From Myxococcales bacterium (GTDB taxonomy: Bacteria > Myxococcota > Bradymonadia > UBA7976 > UBA1532): a stretch of DNA of 33,962 nucleotides. Shown in pieces: positions 16,817 to 24,704 of the stretch; position 1 is the first letter of the stretch, and each line of letters opens with the position of its first letter. Position numbers and translations under genes: made by a program. The DNA is taken from positions 1-33,962 of the forward strand of contig JACKDM010000052.1 in assembly GCA_020633515.1 (NCBI GenBank), given 5' to 3'. The notes under the pieces were generated by a model. That model was not told where the DNA came from. It saw nothing but the letters and a program-made list of their open reading frames with translations, and did no database searches.

Positions 16817-17858
16817 TCCCACGTTCGGCGAGCGCGGCGACGCCGGGGGCGCAGGCGGCGTCGAGCTCGCGGCGGTCGCGGGCGGGGAGCGCGTGCCATG
16901 CGGAGCGGCCCGATCGCACCATCGCCGCGGCGCGGTCGCGCCACGCGACGGGCACCGGGCCGAGGTCGAGCGCGGCGCCGAGGTCTTCGACGGCGGCGGT
17001 GGGATCGGTGAGGAAGTCTTCGTAGCGCAGGGTGACGAGCCGGTCGGGTGGCAGGGCGTCGAGGGTCTCGAGGCCGCGGCGGATCTCACCCGACCAGTAG
17101 TGGCCGCAGAGCGAGGGCGCGAGGTCGTAGCGTTCGAAGGCTTCGGCGGTGAAACACTCGGGGAGGAGCGCGGCGAGCTCGTCGGGCAGGTCGCCGGCCT
17201 CGCGGCGGTCGGCGCTCTCCCAGGGGTCGACGCCGAGCAGCTCGAGGAGCTGGAACGAGGCGAGCGCCATGCGGAAGCCGATGTGGCGGCTCATCGAGAG
17301 GGCGGTGTCGCGGCCGTCGCGGACGAGGTGGAGCACGCGGGCCTCGGGGAACGCGGCGACGAGGCGGTGCACCAGCCGGAGTGATCCGCCGGATCGCTCG
17401 GCCCAGGTGCGGTGGCCGTGGTGGGTCATGAGCCATTCGAAGAGCGCGTGATAGTGCGCGGCGACGGGCGCGGGGCCGCGGGCGCGCATGACCGGGGCGA
17501 GCGCGGCGAAGGTCGCCTCGGGGTCGCCGCCGAGGCGGGGCAGGGTGGTGAGGAGCAGCGCGGGGGCGCCGTCTTCGAGGCGGCGGGGGCCGTGGTCGAA
17601 GTCATGGGTGACTTCGGGCATGCGCAAGCCATGGCGGAGCAGGAGGGAGAGGCGCGGTGGGTGGTAAGCCATGCGCTGCCAGAAGGCTTCGCCGTCGATG
17701 GCTTCGGCGGGGAAGATCCAGGGGACGCGGTTGCCGAGGTCGGAGGCGAAGGTGAAGAGCTCGGAGAGGCTGGTGACTTCGGGGTGGTCGTCGAGCATCT
17801 GTGAGACGAGCGTCGAGCCGCAGCGCCCGGTGCCGACGATGAGGAGGGGCCTGCTCAT
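16800..17858 (-). CDS. Sulfotransferase (PAPS-dependent)
   Basis: 352 residues. The 5'-phosphosulfate-binding loop GTGRCGSTLVS is at 9-19 and the 3'-phosphate-binding motif VRDGRDTALSMSRH at 179-192. Both are intact, so the protein should transfer sulfate from PAPS to a hydroxyl or amine, similar to bacterial Stf-type enzymes that sulfate lipids or sugars. Its start codon overlaps the stop of the upstream reductase gene (ATGA at 17855-17858), so the two are translationally coupled. Acceptor unknown; the partner reductase and the nearby acyltransferase point to a fatty alcohol or lipid (inference). Confidence 0.88.
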   Translation of the reverse strand: MSRPLLIVGTGRCGSTLVSQMLDDHPEVTSLSELFTFASDLGNRVPWIFPAEAIDGEAFWQRMAYHPPRLSLLLRHGLRMPEVTHDFDHGPRRLEDGAPALLLTTLPRLGGDPEATFAALAPVMRARGPAPVAAHYHALFEWLMTHHGHRTWAERSGGSLRLVHRLVAAFPEARVLHLVRDGRDTALSMSRHIGFRMALASFQLLELLGVDPWESADRREAGDLPDELAALLPECFTAEAFERYDLAPSLCGHYWSGEIRRGLETLDALPPDRLVTLRYEDFLTDPTAAVEDLGAALDLGPVPVAWRDRAAAMVRSGRSAWHALPARDRRELDAACAPGVAALAERGITWPA

Positions 17859-18985
17859 GCGGTCACCGCCAGCGGCGCGCGGGGGGCGAGGTCGTGCGCG
17901 TAGGCCCAGGCGCAGAGGCGGGCGACGGCGTCGAGGTCGAGGGGGCGCACGGTGGGGTCGGGGCCGTCGAGCGCGGCGTCGACCCGGTCGCGGGCGAAGT
18001 GTTTGGCGTCGCGGAGGTAGCCGCCGTAGACCTCGACCGCGGCGTCGAGCTTGCGGTCGAGCCAGCTCAGCGCCTCGGGGTCGTCGACGAAGACGGGGGC
18101 GGGGAGGCCGACGGAGCGGAAGATGACTTCGAGCGTGCCGCGGGTGGAGACACGGTGCAGGCCGGCGAGGTGGTAGATGCCGGGCGGGGCGCCGCGTCGG
18201 GAGAGGGCGACGGCGTGGCGGGCGACGGTGTCGATGGGGATGAGGTCGAGCTCGGCGCGCTCGGCGACGTGCATGTGGATCGCGAGGCGCTCGGAGAGCT
18301 CGGCCTGGGTGCGTTCGAGGAGGCGGGCGAACTTGAAGACGCCGCGCTGGAAGCCATAGACGCCGCTGAGGGTGAGCGCGCCGCAGGTCTCGGAGTGGCC
18401 GACGACGATGCTCGGGCGCAGGATCCGGGTGGGGAGGCCGGCGTCGCGGGCGAGCGCTTCGGTGATGATCTTGCTGCGCTCGTAGTGGTTGTTGACCGGG
18501 CGCTCGGGTTCGATCGGGGCCTCGGGGATGATGCCATCATGGGTGCCGGCGACGTAGGCGGTGCTGACGTAGTCGAGTGATGCCACACCGGCGGCGCGGG
18601 CGAGCGCGATGACATGGCGGGTGCCATCGACGTTGGTGCGCATGACGGCGTCGCGGTAGCGGTCGTGGAAGTCGAGCGCGGCGGCGCAGTGCCAGAGCGC
18701 GGCGCCGGCCCAGGTGGGGTCGGGGGCGACGCCGCAGTCGGGGGCTTCGATGTCGGCGGCGACGCCGGTGGCGCGGGTGGCGATGGCGGCGTCGAGGCGG
18801 TCGCCGTGGCCGTTGAGGCGGGCGGCGCGGGTGAGGGTGGCGCGCAGGCGCTCGTCGGCGCCGCGGGCGTCGGGGCGCACGAGGCCGACGACGCGGGCGT
18901 CGGGGTCGGTGGCGAGGAGCTCGAGGGCGATCGCCGAGCCGACGAGGCCGGTGGCGCCGGTGATGAGGTGCAGGGGTGAGGTCAT
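17855..18985 (-). CDS. NAD(P)-dependent fatty acyl/thioester reductase-like SDR
   Basis: 376 residues. GATGLVG at 10-16 binds NAD(P). The catalytic Ser141/Thr142 (YVSTAYVAG) and YxxxK (Tyr168-Lys172 in HYERSK) are present, followed by RPSIVVGHS. This architecture is that of extended SDRs in the male-sterility/thioester-reductase group, which reduce acyl-CoA or acyl-carrier thioesters. The C-terminal ~60 residues (WLDRKLDAAVEVYGGYLRD) resemble the helical tail of fatty acyl-CoA reductases. GGAGG sits before ATG 18985. First gene of a two-gene operon with the sulfotransferase; a reduced (alcohol) product could be what is sulfated. Confidence 0.82.
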   Translation of the reverse strand: MTSPLHLITGATGLVGSAIALELLATDPDARVVGLVRPDARGADERLRATLTRAARLNGHGDRLDAAIATRATGVAADIEAPDCGVAPDPTWAGAALWHCAAALDFHDRYRDAVMRTNVDGTRHVIALARAAGVASLDYVSTAYVAGTHDGIIPEAPIEPERPVNNHYERSKIITEALARDAGLPTRILRPSIVVGHSETCGALTLSGVYGFQRGVFKFARLLERTQAELSERLAIHMHVAERAELDLIPIDTVARHAVALSRRGAPPGIYHLAGLHRVSTRGTLEVIFRSVGLPAPVFVDDPEALSWLDRKLDAAVEVYGGYLRDAKHFARDRVDAALDGPDPTVRPLDLDAVARLCAWAYAHDLAPRAPLAVTA

Positions 18986-19141
18986 GGATCCTCCGCGAAG
19001 GGCGGCGGGCCGTGCCGCGCGTGACTTTCAGCGCGGGGGCGGGCCGATCGCGGCGGAGTGTAGTGAGCGGGGTTCGGATCGGGGAGCGGAGAAGTCCGGT
19101 CGTCGATCGCGCAATGCCGGTCTGGGAGCGGGATGGCGGGG

Positions 19142-19789
19142 TCAGGGGCGCGGCGCGGCGGCGAGGGCGTCGAGGAGGAGCGGGGCGATCGCGGTGGGAT
19201 CGGTGGCGCGCCAGAGGGCTTCGCGGGCGGCGGGGGTGAGGCCGTCGTGGAGCGCGATGTGGCCGGCGCGGGCGGCGGGGATGAGGACGTCGGCGGTGTA
19301 GCCGCCGAGGGCGGCGGTGAAGAAGACGGGCGCTCGGGGGTGGGCGGCGCGGAAGCGGTCGAGCTCGTCGCGGAGGCCGGGGGGCTTTGTGAGGGAGTCG
19401 GCGCCCTTGCCGCCGGCGAAGAGGGCGGCGTCGGCGCGGGCGGCGAGGGCGTCGCGGAGGGTGGCGAGCTCGGCGGCGAGGCCGGGGGCGTCGGGGTCGG
19501 TGGCGGCGCCGTGGAGGTGGAGCGGGGCGGGGGCGGCGTGGGGGTGGGTGAGGTCGAGGTAGCGGCGGAGCTGGTGGCGCTCGATGGCGTGGGGGAGGCC
19601 GAGGGCGCGGGCGGCGCGGTCGAGCGCGGGGGTGAGGGTGGGGTGGCCGCCGGTGATGATGCGGACGCCGTGGGCGAGGAGGGGGGTGATGAGGGCGTCG
19701 ACGAAGGCGTCGGCGCGGTCGGGGGGGGTGGTGGCGGGCACGCTCGCGGAGAGGAGGAGGCGGAGCGGGGCGGGCTGGGTGTCGGGCAC
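19142..19789 (-). CDS. Stand-alone SLOG-like Rossmannoid protein
   Basis: 215 residues from GTG 19789, with GGAGA five bases upstream. Signature blocks are LLLSASVP (11-18), IITGGHPTLTPAL (44-56), ERHQLRRYL, a variable middle, GLRDELDRFRAAHP and FFTAALGG. The SASVP/GGHPTLTP pair is what I know from the SLOG cluster-3 (LD_cluster3-type) family, predicted to bind nucleotide-derived ligands and repeatedly found in prokaryotic conflict systems. The same blocks recur in the C-terminal domain of the divergent phosphoesterase gene. No transmembrane or effector domain is fused. Likely a ligand sensor or nucleotide-processing partner of that gene (inference). The 5' ends lie 131 bases apart. Confidence 0.65.
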   Translation of the reverse strand: MPDTQPAPLRLLLSASVPATTPPDRADAFVDALITPLLAHGVRIITGGHPTLTPALDRAARALGLPHAIERHQLRRYLDLTHPHAAPAPLHLHGAATDPDAPGLAAELATLRDALAARADAALFAGGKGADSLTKPPGLRDELDRFRAAHPRAPVFFTAALGGYTADVLIPAARAGHIALHDGLTPAAREALWRATDPTAIAPLLLDALAAAPRP

Positions 19790-19920
19790 GGGGGTCTCCG
19801 GGTCGGGCGGTCGGTGGATTGGAGCACGGGCGGGGGCGGGCTGTCACCGGGGGGCGGAGGAGAGCTTGACGGGGGCGGTGGTGGGTGGTGCGATGGCGGG
19901 AGATGGTGATGGGGTGAGCG
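19790..19920. promoter_or_regulatory. Divergent promoter region between the two SLOG genes
   Basis: 131 bases separate the starts of the stand-alone SLOG gene (minus) and the phosphoesterase-SLOG gene (plus). TTGACG at 19866-19871 is a good -35 match for the plus direction; 17 bases on, TGCGAT is a poor -10. No clear operator palindrome. A shared regulatory region would allow co-expression of both genes. Confidence 0.3.
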
Positions 19921-20499
19921 ATGAGCGAGCACGGCAGTGATTCGGAGGGGCAGGCGGGGGGCGCGGGGGATGCGCCGACGGGAGCAGAGATGGCGGTGAA
20001 TGGCAGCGACGCGGGGGGCGAGCGCGGAGTGAGGCAGATCGGGTGGCTCCACTTCACCGATCTTCATGTGGACCAGCCGAAGGAGGGGGGGCGGCTGCCT
20101 GGGGTGGAGCGGGCCTTGCTCGGCGACCTCGAGCGCGTCATCGGCGGCGATGCGGTGATGACCGGCGGATTACCGATCGACGTGGTCTTCTTCACCGGTG
20201 ACATCGCCTTCAAGGGTGCTGACGAGGAGTACCTCAAGGCGACGGCGTTCCTCGGGCGTGTGCTGCGCCGGATCGCTCGATGCAATGCCGCACAGGGGAT
20301 CGAAGAGGCTCTCGCCACCCCGATACTTTGCGTCGTGCCCGGCAATCATGATCTGGAGCGCCCCGAGGCGGAGGTCGTGAGACGCATCCGCCATGCCTTC
20401 CGGCAGCGCACCCCCTGCTCCCGCCCTCTGTGGCAAGACATGCCGAGAGACGTTCAGACGGCGATCGAAGCCGCGTTCGCGCGTGGCGTCGATGGCTGA
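19921..20499 (+). CDS. Calcineurin-like metallophosphoesterase, N-terminal part of a SLOG fusion
   Basis: This open stretch encodes the first metal-binding half of a calcineurin-like phosphoesterase: DLH (47-49) in IGWLHFTDLHVD, GD (93-94) in VFFTGDIAFKG and GNHD (141-144) in VVPGNHDLERP. The remaining motifs follow after frame breaks: THHPP around 20728-20744 and GHAH at 20825-20836. All five metal-site blocks are therefore present in order. ATG 19921 is the longest start; ATG 19990 has a better ribosome binding site (GGGAG, spacing 5) and would drop a Gly-rich leader. Such phosphoesterase modules act on nucleotides, cyclic nucleotides or nucleic acids. The stop at 20497-20499 lies in mid-domain and is very likely not genuine. 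Confidence 0.75.
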   Translation: MSEHGSDSEGQAGGAGDAPTGAEMAVNGSDAGGERGVRQIGWLHFTDLHVDQPKEGGRLPGVERALLGDLERVIGGDAVMTGGLPIDVVFFTGDIAFKGADEEYLKATAFLGRVLRRIARCNAAQGIEEALATPILCVVPGNHDLERPEAEVVRRIRHAFRQRTPCSRPLWQDMPRDVQTAIEAAFARGVDG

Positions 20500-21164
20500 G
20501 ACATCCGCTGCCGTTCGCGCCTGACTCGGGGGGACGGCGACTCGTCCCCGGCGACATGAACTGCACGATCCATCGGGTGGGCTGTCGCTCGGCGTGCTCG
20601 GGCTCAACTCGGCGTGGCTGCACCTCGATGACACCGACGATGGAAGCTGCACGTCGATCTTTCGCAGGCGAACGCGCTGATCGGGGCGACGGCGCCTGGG
20701 TGAGCGAGCACGACGCCACCGTGCTGATGACGCATCACCCGCCGAGCAGCCTGACGCCGGTGGCGCGCAGCGCATCCTGGCCGAAGACATCCGGCCGTCG
20801 AAGACCATCGACCTGCACCTCTACGGGCACGCGCATGTCGGCCGCCATGAGGCCGAGCCGGGCGTCGATGGCATCCGGCATTTCGTCGAGGGGCGCTCGC
20901 TGTTCGGCGCCGAGGAGGGCGACTTCTCCGCGGATGCATGGCTACAACGTGGGTCGCTTCTTCGTCGAAGGTGACCATCGTCGGGCGCAGATCTGGTCGC
21001 GCCGGGGATGGTCAGCGAGCGATGGGTGGCGCTTTGGGCCCGCGGGTGGGCGCTCGGGCACTGGTCGGTGGCGATCGATCTGGGCGAGGTGCGCCCGCCG
21101 GCGCCGAGAAACACGGAGAGCGACGGTGGCGAAGCTCGCCGAAGGCATCGGCGAGCCCAACCCG
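20500..21164 (+). pseudogene. Frame-broken middle of the phosphoesterase-SLOG gene
   Basis: The plus strand keeps coding across three frames: PLPFAPDSGGRRLVPGDM, LGVLGLNSAWLHLDD, KLHVDLSQANALIG, WVSEHDATVLMTHHPPS, ASKTIDLHLYGHAHVGRHEA-like (20806-20847), IRHFVEGRSLFGAEEGDF, MHGYNVGRFFVEGDHRRAQI, WSVAIDLGEVRPPAP. These are the second half of the phosphoesterase (THHPP, GHAH) and a linker. Faults are short deletions; no long gap or insertion is visible. A single 664-residue product (19921-21915) is the simplest reconstruction, subject to correcting indels. Confidence 0.6.
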
Positions 21165-21915
21165 CGCCGAAGAGTGGGAGACGCTGAAGAATCTGTCAGC
21201 CCGGTGGAGCGACCCAGCGAGCCCGGCCGACGCATTGCGTCGCGCGCGATGGCTCTTTCTGTCGGCGAGCGTGCCGCTCGACCACGATGACCCCGAGCGA
21301 CGGCAGCGCGAGGCGAAGGTCGTCGCCACCGCTCGCCCCAAGATGATCCAAGAGACGGTGGTGGCACTGGTGAAGAAACTCGCCGGGAGCGACACCGGAC
21401 TCGTCTTCGGGGGACATCCGACGATCACGCCAGCGCTCGCGGGCCCGGTCCTCGAGACGCGGACGGCGGAACCCTGGGTCGTCATCGTGCAGGCAGAGGT
21501 CTTCCGCTATCGCTTCATCGAAGAGGTCGGCGTGTTGCAAGCGATGGATGGTGTAGTCTGTGTCATGCAACCCGATGGGAAGAAAGCGCTCGGTGACATG
21601 CGCGAGGGGATGGCGCGTCTGCCGGGCATGATCGGCGCGGTCTTCCTCGGCGGGTTGTCGGGCATCAGGGATGAGTTCGATACCTTTGGTCGCGTCCAGC
21701 CCGGGCTGCCCCGGCTCGCGCTCGGGCTCGGGGGCGGGCAGGCGGCGGAGCTGCTGCTCGATCCGGAGACCGAAGCGGCGGCGATGGGTGAGGTCAAGGG
21801 CGCCGAGGACAGCCAGACGAAGGCTCCCATCAAGCAGCCCGGCCGGCTGTGGCACACCCCCGAGGCGGCCGTGGATGCCATCTGCGAGCACTTCGACATC
21901 AAGATGAAGCCCTGA
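20938..21915 (+). CDS. SLOG-like C-terminal domain of the phosphoesterase fusion
   Basis: Open from 20938, but reliable coding in this frame begins about 21165 (EEWETLKNLSARWSD), so the upstream part is a frame artefact. The SLOG-like domain follows: RWLFLSASVP (from ~21247), LVFGGHPTITPAL (~21403-21438), WVVIVQAEVFRYRFI, GLSGIRDEFDTFGRVQPGLP, LALGLGGGQAAELL. A final helix AAVDAICEHFDIKMKP ends the protein. The blocks match the stand-alone SLOG protein 1.5 kb away (SASVP, GGHPT.TPAL, RDE.D.F...P), so they are paralogous. In such proteins the SLOG domain is thought to recognise a nucleotide signal. Ends three bases before the convergent TPM gene. Confidence 0.7.
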   Translation: MATTWVASSSKVTIVGRRSGRAGDGQRAMGGALGPRVGARALVGGDRSGRGAPAGAEKHGERRWRSSPKASASPTRAEEWETLKNLSARWSDPASPADALRRARWLFLSASVPLDHDDPERRQREAKVVATARPKMIQETVVALVKKLAGSDTGLVFGGHPTITPALAGPVLETRTAEPWVVIVQAEVFRYRFIEEVGVLQAMDGVVCVMQPDGKKALGDMREGMARLPGMIGAVFLGGLSGIRDEFDTFGRVQPGLPRLALGLGGGQAAELLLDPETEAAAMGEVKGAEDSQTKAPIKQPGRLWHTPEAAVDAICEHFDIKMKP

Positions 21916-21918
21916 TCG

Positions 21919-23313
21919 CTACCACGACCCGGAAGCGCCGCCGCCGCCGAACGAGCCGCCGCCGCCCGACCAGCCGCCGCCGCTCGACGAGCCGCCCGAC
22001 CAGCCGCCGCCGCCGCCGCCGACGACGACCGCGGTGCGCTGCTTGCGGGGGATCCGGCGGCGGTGCACGAAGGCTTCGCCGCAGTGGGCGCAGGTGTCGG
22101 TGCGCTTCTGCTGGCCCGACTGGCTGTAGGTCGCCTCGCGCACGGTGATCCAGTCGCCGGTGCGGACGGTGGCGTTCTCGCAGCTCGGGCAGCGGGTCGC
22201 GGGCGCGGCGCCGAGGTAGCTGGCGACGTGGGCGTGGCCGTTGGGGCAGCGCCAGACGTCGTGGATCCGGGAGGCGATGGCATGTTCGGTGATCTGACCG
22301 GGGGTGAGCCAGGCGGCGGCGGTCTCTTCGGATGCCATCTCGGTCATGCCATCGCCTTCGGGGCAGGGGCGGGGGTGGTGGCGCCAGCGGGCGAAGCTGG
22401 CGGTGAGGGCGCGGTTGAGCGCGATGAAGCCGGCGACGAGCGCGACGATGCCGAGGGTGACGGCGGTGGCGATGCTGGCGGCGGGGGTCTCGCCGAGGGC
22501 GGAGACGATGCCGGCGAGGATGGGGGAGAGGGCGACGAGCGCGAGGCCGATGTGGAGCAGCGGCGCGTGGTCGCGGTAGAGGCGGGCGCGTTCGGGGGGG
22601 CGGGCGCGGGTCAGGGCGCGCCAGAGCCAGAGCAGGAGCCAGATGGCCCAGCAGAAGAGGCCGACGCCGAGGAGGACGCGGGCGAAGGTGACGCCGTCGC
22701 CCCAGGCGCGGGTGAGGCGGGCGAGGAGGCTCGGGGCGGGGAGCGGGCGGGCGGCGGCGCCGGTGGCGGGGTCGGTGGGGAGGCCGGCGGTGAGCGCGTC
22801 GCCGGGGCCGCCGGTGGCGGCGATGACGTGGTCGAGCGCGACGCCGATCGCGGCGCGCGGGTCGCCGCGTTGCAGGTCGGGGATCATGGCTTCGATGATC
22901 ACGGCGGCGCGGCCGTCGGGGATGCGGTCTTCGAGGCCGCGGCCGACCTCGAGGCGCATGCGGCGGTCTTCGAGCGCGAGGGTGAGCAGCGCGCCGTCGT
23001 CGGCGTCGGCGCGGCCGCCGCCCCAGGCGCTCGCGACCGCGTGGCTGAAGTCTTCGATGGGGACGCCGTGGGTGGTGGGCACGGTGAGCACGGCGATCTG
23101 GACGCCGGTGGCGTCGCGGTGGGCGCGGAGGCGGTCGGCGATCCAGGCCTCGGCGGCGGGGGAGAGCACGTCGGCGCGGTCGACGACGGGGGCGTCGATG
23201 AGAACCGGGGCGGTGGCGGGCGCGCCGCGGGTGGCGGTCCAGGTGATGCCGGCGACGAGCGCGAGCACGATCAGCCACGCGAGGCGGCCGCGGGTCTGCT
23301 GCGCGGGGCTCAT
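21919..23313 (-). CDS. TPM-domain membrane protein with zinc-ribbon and Gly-rich tail
   Basis: 464 residues. A short hydrophobic segment at 11-27 acts as a signal/anchor. The TPM domain spans about 43-165 (VVDRADVLSP, VQIAVLTVPTTHG, GALLTLALEDRRMRLEVGRGLED). Transmembrane segments lie near 205-225 and 240-280. A Cys-rich region (CPNGH, CPSCEN, CAHCG) looks like zinc ribbons, and a GGGWSGGGGSFGGGG tail ends the protein. TPM proteins with a Gly-rich tail (YgcG-like) occur with LemA proteins, and some have phosphatase activity. Start ATG 23313 overlaps the stop of the LemA gene (ATGA). Confidence 0.85.
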   Translation of the reverse strand: MSPAQQTRGRLAWLIVLALVAGITWTATRGAPATAPVLIDAPVVDRADVLSPAAEAWIADRLRAHRDATGVQIAVLTVPTTHGVPIEDFSHAVASAWGGGRADADDGALLTLALEDRRMRLEVGRGLEDRIPDGRAAVIIEAMIPDLQRGDPRAAIGVALDHVIAATGGPGDALTAGLPTDPATGAAARPLPAPSLLARLTRAWGDGVTFARVLLGVGLFCWAIWLLLWLWRALTRARPPERARLYRDHAPLLHIGLALVALSPILAGIVSALGETPAASIATAVTLGIVALVAGFIALNRALTASFARWRHHPRPCPEGDGMTEMASEETAAAWLTPGQITEHAIASRIHDVWRCPNGHAHVASYLGAAPATRCPSCENATVRTGDWITVREATYSQSGQQKRTDTCAHCGEAFVHRRRIPRKQRTAVVVGGGGGGWSGGSSSGGGWSGGGGSFGGGGASGSW

Positions 23314-23918
23314 GGCTTCGTCGTCCAGTCGACGGCGGCCGAGAGGGGCTGCGGGCCGGGGTAGCCGAGGAGGCCGCGGAAGACGACGGCGGGGAAGCCG
23401 TGGGCGGCGGTGTTGTAGGCGGTGACGGCGTCGTCGTAGGCGCGGCGCTCGATGCGGACGCGGTTCTCGGCGCCGGAGAGCTCGGCGTCGCGGGCGGCTG
23501 AGGGCGGGCGGTCGCGCCACTGCGCCTCGACGGCGGCCTGACGCTCGATGACGTTGTAGACCTGCGAGCGCTGGCGCTCGACGTCGGCGAGGCGGCCGTT
23601 GAGCGCGGCGTAGCTCCAGCCGAGGAGCGCGGCGAGGATGACAGCGGCGGCGATCGTGATCTGCTTGAGACGGTGACCGCGGGCGCGGCGCTCGGCGCGG
23701 GCGACGCCTTGCGCGGCGGCTTCGGCGGCGCGGCGGCGTCGCAGCTCGTGCAGCGCGGCGTCGACGTCGGCGTCGGGGATGTCGAGCTCGCGCGCGATGG
23801 CGGCGATCTCGTCGCGGCTGACCTCGTCCTGGCGCTGCTCGGCGCGGCGGGCGGCGATCTCGATGACGTCGTCGAGGTCGCGGGCCCGGACGCCGCGCTG
23901 CTCGCGGGGCTCGTTCAT
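23310..23918 (-). CDS. LemA family protein
   Basis: About 202 residues from ATG 23918 (GGAGAT eight bases upstream). The alternative ATG 23936 overlaps the preceding stop as ATGA and would add six residues. The N-terminal ~75 residues are charged, helical and partly coiled-coil. One transmembrane segment lies near 87-105 (IAAAVILAALLGWSY). The LemA-like C-terminal half includes DAELSGAENRVRIERRAYDD, AVTAYNTAAHGFP and GLLGYPG. LemA proteins are membrane-anchored helical bundles of unclear function, genetically linked to TPM proteins, as seen on both sides here. Confidence 0.78.
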   Translation of the reverse strand: MNEPREQRGVRARDLDDVIEIAARRAEQRQDEVSRDEIAAIARELDIPDADVDAALHELRRRRAAEAAAQGVARAERRARGHRLKQITIAAAVILAALLGWSYAALNGRLADVERQRSQVYNVIERQAAVEAQWRDRPPSAARDAELSGAENRVRIERRAYDDAVTAYNTAAHGFPAVVFRGLLGYPGPQPLSAAVDWTTKP

Positions 23919-23932
23919 GGCTCGATCTCCGC

Positions 23933-24364
23933 TCATGTGTAGCTGACCGCGTCGGGGAGCTCGTCGCCGGCGGGGTCGTCGCCGGGGATGGCGGCGCGCA
24001 GGAGTTCGCCGACGCGGGCGAGCGCGGCGCAGAGGCCGGCGGCGGGGGTGCCTTGGGCGTAGCCGGCGGTGACGGCGTCGACGATGGGTTGCCAAGCGCT
24101 CGGGTCGATGTGGGGGTAGACGCCGGGGCCGGCGTAGACGGCGGCGCGGCGGGCGGAGAGGGCGACGTAGAGCAGCACGCCGGTGCCGGCGCGGGTGCGG
24201 TGCATGCCGAGCTCGTAGAAGCGGCGGCGGGCCTGCGCGAGCGGGTCGCCGTCGCAGCGGCGCTCGATGTGGAGCCGGATCTCGGCGGGGTGGCCGCGCT
24301 CGGCGGCGGTGATCGCGGCGACGACGGCGCGCTCGTCGGCGGGGCTCAGCGGGGGGCTCGGCAT
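23933..24364 (-). CDS. TPM-domain protein, small soluble form
   Basis: 143 residues, with a core TPM pattern: ADERAVVAAITAAERGHPAE, GLHRTRAG-like LGMHRTRAGTGVLLYVALS, RRAAVYAGPGVYPHID, VDAVTAGYAQGTPAAGL. No signal peptide or membrane segment. It is the first gene of a three-gene operon with LemA and the large TPM protein, each junction an ATGA overlap or nearly so. Probably a cytoplasmic partner of the membrane TPM/LemA pair. The upstream 340 bases are shared with the divergent regulator gene. Confidence 0.8.
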   Translation of the reverse strand: MPSPPLSPADERAVVAAITAAERGHPAEIRLHIERRCDGDPLAQARRRFYELGMHRTRAGTGVLLYVALSARRAAVYAGPGVYPHIDPSAWQPIVDAVTAGYAQGTPAAGLCAALARVGELLRAAIPGDDPAGDELPDAVSYT

Positions 24365-24523
24365 CAGCGCTCCGGCGGTGTGGGCTCGGCGCAGGGTAGC
24401 GCGGGGCGGGGGGCGGCGGTAGGGGCGGGCGTGGGTCGGCGGGCGTTCGATGTCAGGGCGCGGGCGCGGGCGGCCAATGCCTCGGTGGACGTCGGCTTCG
24501 TGTCCTCACAGGAGGAGTCATCG

Positions 24524-24691
24524 ATGGGATCGGCCCGCGAGTGTGTACGGCGCGATGTGCGCCAGAGGGTCGTGAAGGTCGCGCGCGTCGTCGTCGGCGT
24601 CCGGGTGCGGGAGCCGTTCGATCTGGAGAGGCGTGGGGGCCTCGGGCGACGCGCGGTGGGTGAGGCTCGCGGTGATCGACGCGTGCAGTGA
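24524..24691 (+). CDS. Candidate small ORF with strong ribosome binding site
   Basis: ATG 24524 is preceded by AGGAGGAG at 24510-24517 (spacing ideal) and opens a 55-codon frame ending 13 bases before the regulator start. The product is basic (Arg/Val-rich) with no known motif. Third-position GC is high in the first two thirds. A rival minus-strand frame, 24706-24518 (62 codons, MPSSVSLHASITASLT...), has even better third-position GC but no good ribosome binding site. At most one of the two is likely real. The rest of the 24365-24704 gap shows no gene. Confidence 0.3.
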   Translation: MGSARECVRRDVRQRVVKVARVVVGVRVREPFDLERRGGLGRRAVGEARGDRRVQ

Positions 24692-24704
24692 TACACTGGA
24701 GGGC

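Noticed and set aside
22063..23364. Plus-strand Gly/Glu/Ala-rich open frame (433 codons)
   Set aside because: Antisense shadow of the TPM gene, which has clear domains and coupled starts.
24689..24697. Extended -10 promoter (TGATACACT) giving a leaderless regulator mRNA
   Set aside because: No -35 match, and the GGAGGG immediately downstream is better explained as a ribosome binding site for ATG 24714.
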